From: Chloroflexota bacterium
Lineage (GTDB): Bacteria > Chloroflexota > Dehalococcoidia > DSTF01 > JACRBR01
Direction of reading: 5' to 3'
NCBI GenBank assembly: GCA_021813085.1
Contig: JAKAMA010000081.1
Location: forward strand, 1-8,548
Length of the DNA stretch: 8,548 nucleotides
The stretch's first letter is position 1, and every line of letters starts with the position of its first letter. The translations under genes were made by a program, and so were the position numbers. Shown here one piece after another: positions 5,980 through 8,548 of this stretch. The notes under the pieces were generated by a model. That model saw only the letters and a program-made list of their open reading frames with translations. It did no database searches and was not told the DNA's origin.

Positions 5980-7562
5980 CAGGCGCGTCCTCCGGTCAGG
6001 CGTAAGGCCACGGCGCGGGCCGCCCGCTTGGGGGGCGACGGCGCATCCTCGGCCGGGTCCTCGGTGTCGTCGGTCTCGGTGTCGGCGGGCGCGGCTGGTT
6101 GGGCGCCGGACGTCGCGGGGGCGGTGCTGAGCGACACGCCGTACTGGTCCGCCAGCCGCTCGGCCTCGGCCCATTCCTCGAGGATGGTCTCGAAGTCGCG
6201 CCCCCGCTCGGCGCACACCCGCTGCGGACTCGTCAGGCGGAGCGCCAGTTCTTGCGCGGCGGCGCTGATGTCCTTCACTGGATCCACCCACGGCCAGCCG
6301 CGGTACTCGAACGCGTGGGCCGCGAGGCGGGGCGCATCCGCCAGTCGCAAGGGGATCGCGCCCGCCAAGAGGCCAAACCGCACGACGTCGGTGTAGACGG
6401 GGCAGAGCAGGCGGTCGGCGAACCAGCGTTGCAGCCCGCGCCACGCGTCGCGCTCGGCCAAGCGACCCGCGCGGTCGCTGGAGTAGTTCGCCTCGCTCAG
6501 GTCGCCGGTGAGCGTCGCATACGAGACGCCACTCCCCGAACCGCGCGCCACCATGCGGAGCAGCACCTTCTGGAACGGCTCGAACGCGTCCGTCGGATGC
6601 TTGGGGTCCCACGCCTTGAACGTGATCCCCGGAGGCAGTTGCTGGCTGACGCCGGGCTCCAGGTCGAGGCGGATCGACTTGCTCGCGCTGGTGCCGTCCG
6701 GCGCATCCTGCGACGGGGTGTAGGCGTCCGGGTCGGTCTCGAAAAACCCGCCCGCGCTCGACGCCACGCGCGCCATCATCAGCTCGGCGATCGTGTACTC
6801 GTCGAGCAGCCGCAACGCGAGCATCACGGGCGTCAGCGGCGGGACGCCCCGCGTCTGGCCCGGGCGCAGCTGCAAGAACAGGTGCAGGATCTGGTCGGCC
6901 GGTACCCGCACGCGGTCCTGCGTCGGCGTGAAGAAGACGTCGTGCGGGTGGCGCTGGAACAGGTGGTACGCCACGGGGCGGCCACGGGCGTCGATCTCGA
7001 CCCCCATGCGCACCTCGTGGCGGCCCGGCTCCGGCGCGACGTTGTAGCGTTCGTCGAGGAGGTCGGCGTCGATCACCTGCAGGTCGTAGCCGAACGCGTT
7101 GGGGGCGCCGAACCCGCGCCGCACCAGCACCTCGCCGTCGGTCGCCCACGTGCGGAAGATCAGGCGCTGCAGCTCGGCAAAGTTGGTCTGGCCGTCGGCG
7201 CTGCACACCTCGCGGCGCTGCCACTGGCACCACGCGTCCCACAGCACGCGGTTCGCGGCGTCGTCGAGGGTGTCGTCGGCGGTGCGGGCGCGCGGGTTGA
7301 CGCCGATCGCGGCCTCGCCCAACACGCCGTCCACCAGCGCGTGCACGAACCCGGCGGCATGGGCGTTGTCGCGCACCAGCTGGCGGGAGCGGGCGCGGAT
7401 CGTCGACAGGACGTAGCGCATCTCGGCGTCCGCCGAGAGGATCTGCGCCATCCAGTCCTCCGCCATCCGGCCCGTCGTCGCGGCGCCATACACGGCGCGC
7501 GGGCGGCCGTTGACCTTCTCGTTGAGCCAGCGCGCGGCGCGCGCCAGGACGCGGGGCGCCAT
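5979..7562 (-). CDS. Portal protein, lambda gpB family
   Basis: This 527-residue protein would form the dodecameric ring at the portal vertex through which DNA is packaged and to which the tail attaches. Lambda-family portal landmarks are visible: a helical N-terminus with DNAHAAGFVHALVDGVLG near 65-82, WATDGEVLVRR at 139-149, QVIDADLLDER at 162-172, RPGQTRGVPPLTPVM at 233-247, PFQKVLLRMVARGSGSGVSY at 329-348, a DLSEANYSSDRAG block at 354-366, and WPWVDPVKDISAA at 423-435. The C-terminal tail from about 480 is Ala/Pro/Asp/Glu-rich and probably disordered. Length matches the family (about 500-530). ATG at 7562 is chosen over the in-frame GTG at 7586 because it forms a TGATG junction with the preceding gene and has a GGTGAG-type site upstream. 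Its stop again forms TGATG with the protease-capsid start. Confidence 0.95.
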   Translation of the reverse strand: MAPRVLARAARWLNEKVNGRPRAVYGAATTGRMAEDWMAQILSADAEMRYVLSTIRARSRQLVRDNAHAAGFVHALVDGVLGEAAIGVNPRARTADDTLDDAANRVLWDAWCQWQRREVCSADGQTNFAELQRLIFRTWATDGEVLVRRGFGAPNAFGYDLQVIDADLLDERYNVAPEPGRHEVRMGVEIDARGRPVAYHLFQRHPHDVFFTPTQDRVRVPADQILHLFLQLRPGQTRGVPPLTPVMLALRLLDEYTIAELMMARVASSAGGFFETDPDAYTPSQDAPDGTSASKSIRLDLEPGVSQQLPPGITFKAWDPKHPTDAFEPFQKVLLRMVARGSGSGVSYATLTGDLSEANYSSDRAGRLAERDAWRGLQRWFADRLLCPVYTDVVRFGLLAGAIPLRLADAPRLAAHAFEYRGWPWVDPVKDISAAAQELALRLTSPQRVCAERGRDFETILEEWAEAERLADQYGVSLSTAPATSGAQPAAPADTETDDTEDPAEDAPSPPKRAARAVALRLTGGRA

Positions 7563-8116
7563 CAGCGGTAGCTCACCGGGCGCCACTCCACGCGGCGGCC
7601 AAAGCGCCCGTTCGCCTTCCGGGCGTCGACCTCAGCGGCCAAGCGCGAGCGCGAGCGTTCCAGCGCGGCCAGCTCTTCGCGCTGCGCCTGCCGCTGCTCG
7701 ATCGTGTAGCCCGCCATGTCGGCCTGATACCGCTTCGCCAGCGTCGCCTCGACGTAGGCCAGCGCCTGCTCCGCCCACGGCTGGAGCGCGCCCTCGGCGG
7801 CGGTGAGCGGGTTCGGGAGCACCGTCAGGGTGCCGCGCCCCGTCACGTACTTTTCGCTGCCGGAGGTGACGTAGGCGGTCCACTGGTAGACCCCGCCGGG
7901 GAGGTCCGCCGTGTCACTGGCCGCCGCGGTCAGCTCCCAGCCGTCATTCTCGGCGGTGGCGACGCCCGTGAGGTCAAGGCGACCCGCGCCCCGGATGGCA
8001 TAGCCGAAGCTCCACCCGTCGGCGGGGGTGTAGTCGACGAGCGTCTTGTCCCATCGCCAGGTGAGACCGGCGAGGACTTCGATCGGCTCGGTAGTCGGGA
8101 TCGTCGCGGGCGCCAT
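7562..8116 (-). CDS. Head-tail joining protein (gpW-like C-terminus) with N-terminal beta domain
   Basis: This is a 184-residue protein lying directly before the portal, the place of gpW in lambda. Residues about 10-100 look like a beta-sandwich: alternating hydrophobic strands with VLAGLTWRWDKTL, GVYQWTAYVTSG and GRGTLTVLP. Residues about 103-184 are helical and charged (YTIEQRQAQREELAALERSR, then AEVDARK and a basic end FGRRVEWRPVSYR). That resembles the small helical joining proteins that seal the portal after packaging. Lambda gpW is only about 68 residues, so the N-terminal domain is an addition. The ATG at 8116 is the first start after an in-frame TGA at 8131-8129. The stop TGA shares its last base with the portal ATG (TGATG), so translation is coupled. 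The joining role is inferred from position and the C-terminal pattern. Confidence 0.6.
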   Translation of the reverse strand: MAPATIPTTEPIEVLAGLTWRWDKTLVDYTPADGWSFGYAIRGAGRLDLTGVATAENDGWELTAAASDTADLPGGVYQWTAYVTSGSEKYVTGRGTLTVLPNPLTAAEGALQPWAEQALAYVEATLAKRYQADMAGYTIEQRQAQREELAALERSRSRLAAEVDARKANGRFGRRVEWRPVSYR

Positions 8117-8118
8117 AG

Positions 8119-8144
8119 CTCGGATGCATCATGCCACATCCGAG
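8119..8144 (-). repeat. Inverted repeat next to the start of the head-tail joining gene
   Basis: CTCGGATG (8119-8126) and CATCCGAG (8137-8144) are perfectly complementary across a 10-base loop. In the mRNA the hairpin would end 2 bases before the ATG at 8116 and cover the place where a ribosome binding site should be. No good Shine-Dalgarno sequence is visible there. The hairpin could restrict initiation of the next gene, or the dyad could be an operator in DNA. Confidence 0.4.
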
Positions 8145-8146
8145 TT

Positions 8147-8160
8147 CCGGAAGCCGGAAG
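8147..8160. repeat. Tandem 7-base direct repeat (CCGGAAG twice)
   Basis: Two exact head-to-tail copies of CCGGAAG occur at 8147-8153 and 8154-8160. The first overlaps the palindrome TTCCGGAA at 8145-8152. It lies between the 12-base palindrome and the 8-base-pair inverted repeat. It could be chance or part of a protein-binding site. Confidence 0.35.
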
Positions 8161-8166
8161 TCCGCA

Positions 8167-8178
8167 CCCGTGCACGGG
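8167..8178. repeat. 12-base perfect palindrome, possible operator
   Basis: CCCGTGCACGGG is a perfect dyad. Its size suits a dimeric DNA-binding protein, and it lies in the gap directly after the winged-helix gene. No second copy was noticed in the window, so an operator role is only a suggestion. Confidence 0.35.
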
Positions 8179-8179
8179 G

Positions 8180-8206
8180 AAAAGTGGCCGACGCCCGGCC
8201 GGCGTC
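8180..8206 (-). terminator. Weak intrinsic terminator-like hairpin
   Basis: Read on the minus strand, GGCCG and CGGCC (8200-8196 and 8190-8186) can pair across a 5-base loop and are followed by AC and then TTTT at 8183-8180. An alternative pairing is GACGCC (8206-8201) with GGCGTC (8195-8190). The stem is short, the T-tract is only four bases, and CCCC follows, so any termination is probably partial. Confidence 0.3.
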
Positions 8207-8212
8207 CGTGCG

Positions 8213-8497
8213 TTAGGCGGCCGTCTCCACCGGCAACGCCCAGCGAATCCGGTACCAATAGCCGTCGCGGGGCCTGTATTCGCGCTGGAGGTAGCCGCCG
8301 GCCACCAACAGCCGGAGCGCCCGCGAGACCGTGTCCGGCTTCATGCGGAGTGCATGGGCGGCGCCCGCGATCTTGAGCGGGCGCAATTCCGTCTGGTCGA
8401 GGTGGTTGTAGACCAGCCAGACGTACACCACCAGCGGCGACCCGCGCAGCGTCGCGTCGCGGGAGGCGTCGGCCAGGGCCTGCGGCGGACCGTTCAT
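8213..8497 (-). CDS. Small winged-helix DNA-binding protein
   Basis: This is a 94-residue protein that starts with ATG at 8497 behind a GAGGT ribosome binding site 5 bases upstream, and ends in TAA at 8215-8213. Residues about 20-35 form a hydrophobic helix (PLVVYVWLVYNHLD). Residues about 41-67 read as helix-turn-helix (IAGAAHALRMKPDTVSRALR), followed by LLVAGGYLQREYRPRDGYWYRI, which fits a two-stranded wing. The pattern resembles MarR/GntR-type and phage winged-helix domains that bind DNA. There is no ligand or oligomerisation domain. It sits inside a structural operon, between the probable terminase end and the head-tail joining gene, where lambda has no regulator. It could regulate late genes, perhaps through the repeats just downstream, or assist DNA packaging as a small terminase-like factor. 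The fold is fairly secure; the role is unknown. Confidence 0.75.
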   Translation of the reverse strand: MNGPPQALADASRDATLRGSPLVVYVWLVYNHLDQTELRPLKIAGAAHALRMKPDTVSRALRLLVAGGYLQREYRPRDGYWYRIRWALPVETAA

Positions 8498-8504
8498 GGG
8501 GACC

Positions 8505-8548
8505 TCATCGGCGCTTGTACCAGCTGCCCTGCACCCAGTTGCTGCCCG
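8505..8548 (-). CDS. C-terminal end of an upstream gene, probably terminase large subunit (partial)
   Basis: On the minus strand a reading frame enters at the window edge and ends in TGA at 8507-8505. The last 13 residues are GSNWVQGSWYKRR. A short aromatic and basic tail is compatible with the C-terminus of GpA-family terminase large subunits, and in lambda-type operons the terminase lies just before the head-tail joining and portal genes. Thirteen residues cannot prove the family, so the terminase call rests mainly on position. The stop lies 7 bases before the start of the next gene, which suggests one transcript. Confidence 0.45.
   Translation of the reverse strand, partial: GSNWVQGSWYKRR

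Larger units (their letters stand above)
8117..8212 (-). other. Repeat-rich intergenic gap in the operon
   Basis: These 96 bases separate the winged-helix gene from the head-tail joining gene. Neighbouring gaps are 0-30 bases, apart from a 56-base gap at 3089-3144. It holds, in the direction of transcription, a GC-rich hairpin followed by TTTT, a 12-base perfect palindrome, a 7-base tandem repeat and an 8-base-pair inverted repeat that ends 2 bases before the next ATG. No convincing -35/-10 pair was found. It is the best candidate in the window for a regulatory site. Confidence 0.5.

Noticed and set aside
5979..7242. A 421-residue N-terminal extension of the protease-capsid protein
   Set aside because: The sequence is Arg/Pro/Gly-rich, overlaps the clear portal gene in another frame, and the TGATG junction with a GGAGG site supports the start at 5979.
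1252..7571. Long plus-strand open frames (for example at 1252-2052, 4042-5544 and 6099-7571)
   Set aside because: They lie antisense to well-supported phage genes, are extremely rich in Arg, Gly, Ala and His, lack recognisable motifs, and are expected shadows of GC-rich coding DNA.
2048..8218. Integron attC-like cores (GTTAGGC / GCCTAAC) near gene ends
   Set aside because: The 7-mers look like attC core sites, but no properly oriented pair with internal inverted arms within about 60-140 bases is present, and the genes are a coupled phage operon and not cassettes.
1..8548. CRISPR arrays, tRNA or rRNA genes, insertion sequences, integrase or attachment sites, defence genes
   Set aside because: No spaced direct repeats, cloverleaf-like sequences, transposase or recombinase motifs were found; almost the whole window is accounted for by structural genes.

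Overview
The window is the head and front-tail part of a late structural operon from a tailed phage or prophage. The DNA is very GC-rich (by eye about two thirds G+C or more). Every supported gene reads on the minus strand, so the operon runs from high to low coordinates. The gene order follows the lambda-type siphophage plan: terminase end, head-tail joining, portal, protease/capsid, connector, tail terminator, tail tube, G/G-T chaperone, tape measure. A lambda-family portal and an S49 (gpC-type) protease point to a phage of a high-GC, probably Gram-negative bacterium. There is no host gene, tRNA, integrase or attachment site, so neither the host nor prophage versus free phage can be decided.

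Layout in transcription order. 8548-8505: last 13 codons of an upstream gene, probably the large terminase subunit by position. 8497-8213: a 94-residue winged-helix protein. 8212-8117: a 96-base gap full of small inverted and direct repeats, with a weak terminator-like element. 8116-7562: head-tail joining protein with an extra N-terminal beta domain. 7562-5979: portal. 5979-3658: one 773-residue protein joining an S49 prohead protease, a linker/scaffold-like segment and an HK97-fold major capsid protein. 3630-3145: a small beta-rich, probably capsid-associated protein. 3131-3109: a GC-rich hairpin. 3088-2777: head closure/connector candidate. 2780-2250: tail terminator candidate. 2243-2049: a 64-residue proline-rich protein. 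2046-1021: tail tube. 1021-662 and 1021-372: tail assembly chaperone G and its -1 frameshift product G-T. 368-1: start of the tape measure protein, cut by the window edge.

The genes are tightly coupled. Three junctions are TGATG overlaps (7562, 5979, 1021) and one is a GTGA overlap (2780-2777). These overlaps fix the starts of four genes. No clear sigma-70 promoter was seen, so transcription probably enters from upstream.

The strongest points are a canonical T TTT TTC slippery heptamer with a well-spaced downstream stem-loop that links the G and T frames; the single-polypeptide fusion of protease and capsid, with a possible internal start that would give capsid without protease; and an enriched GTTAGGC/GCCTAAC motif, with all five TAA stops followed by CG. 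No wholly new defence or mobile system is visible; the region is a compact phage morphogenesis module with some unusual features.
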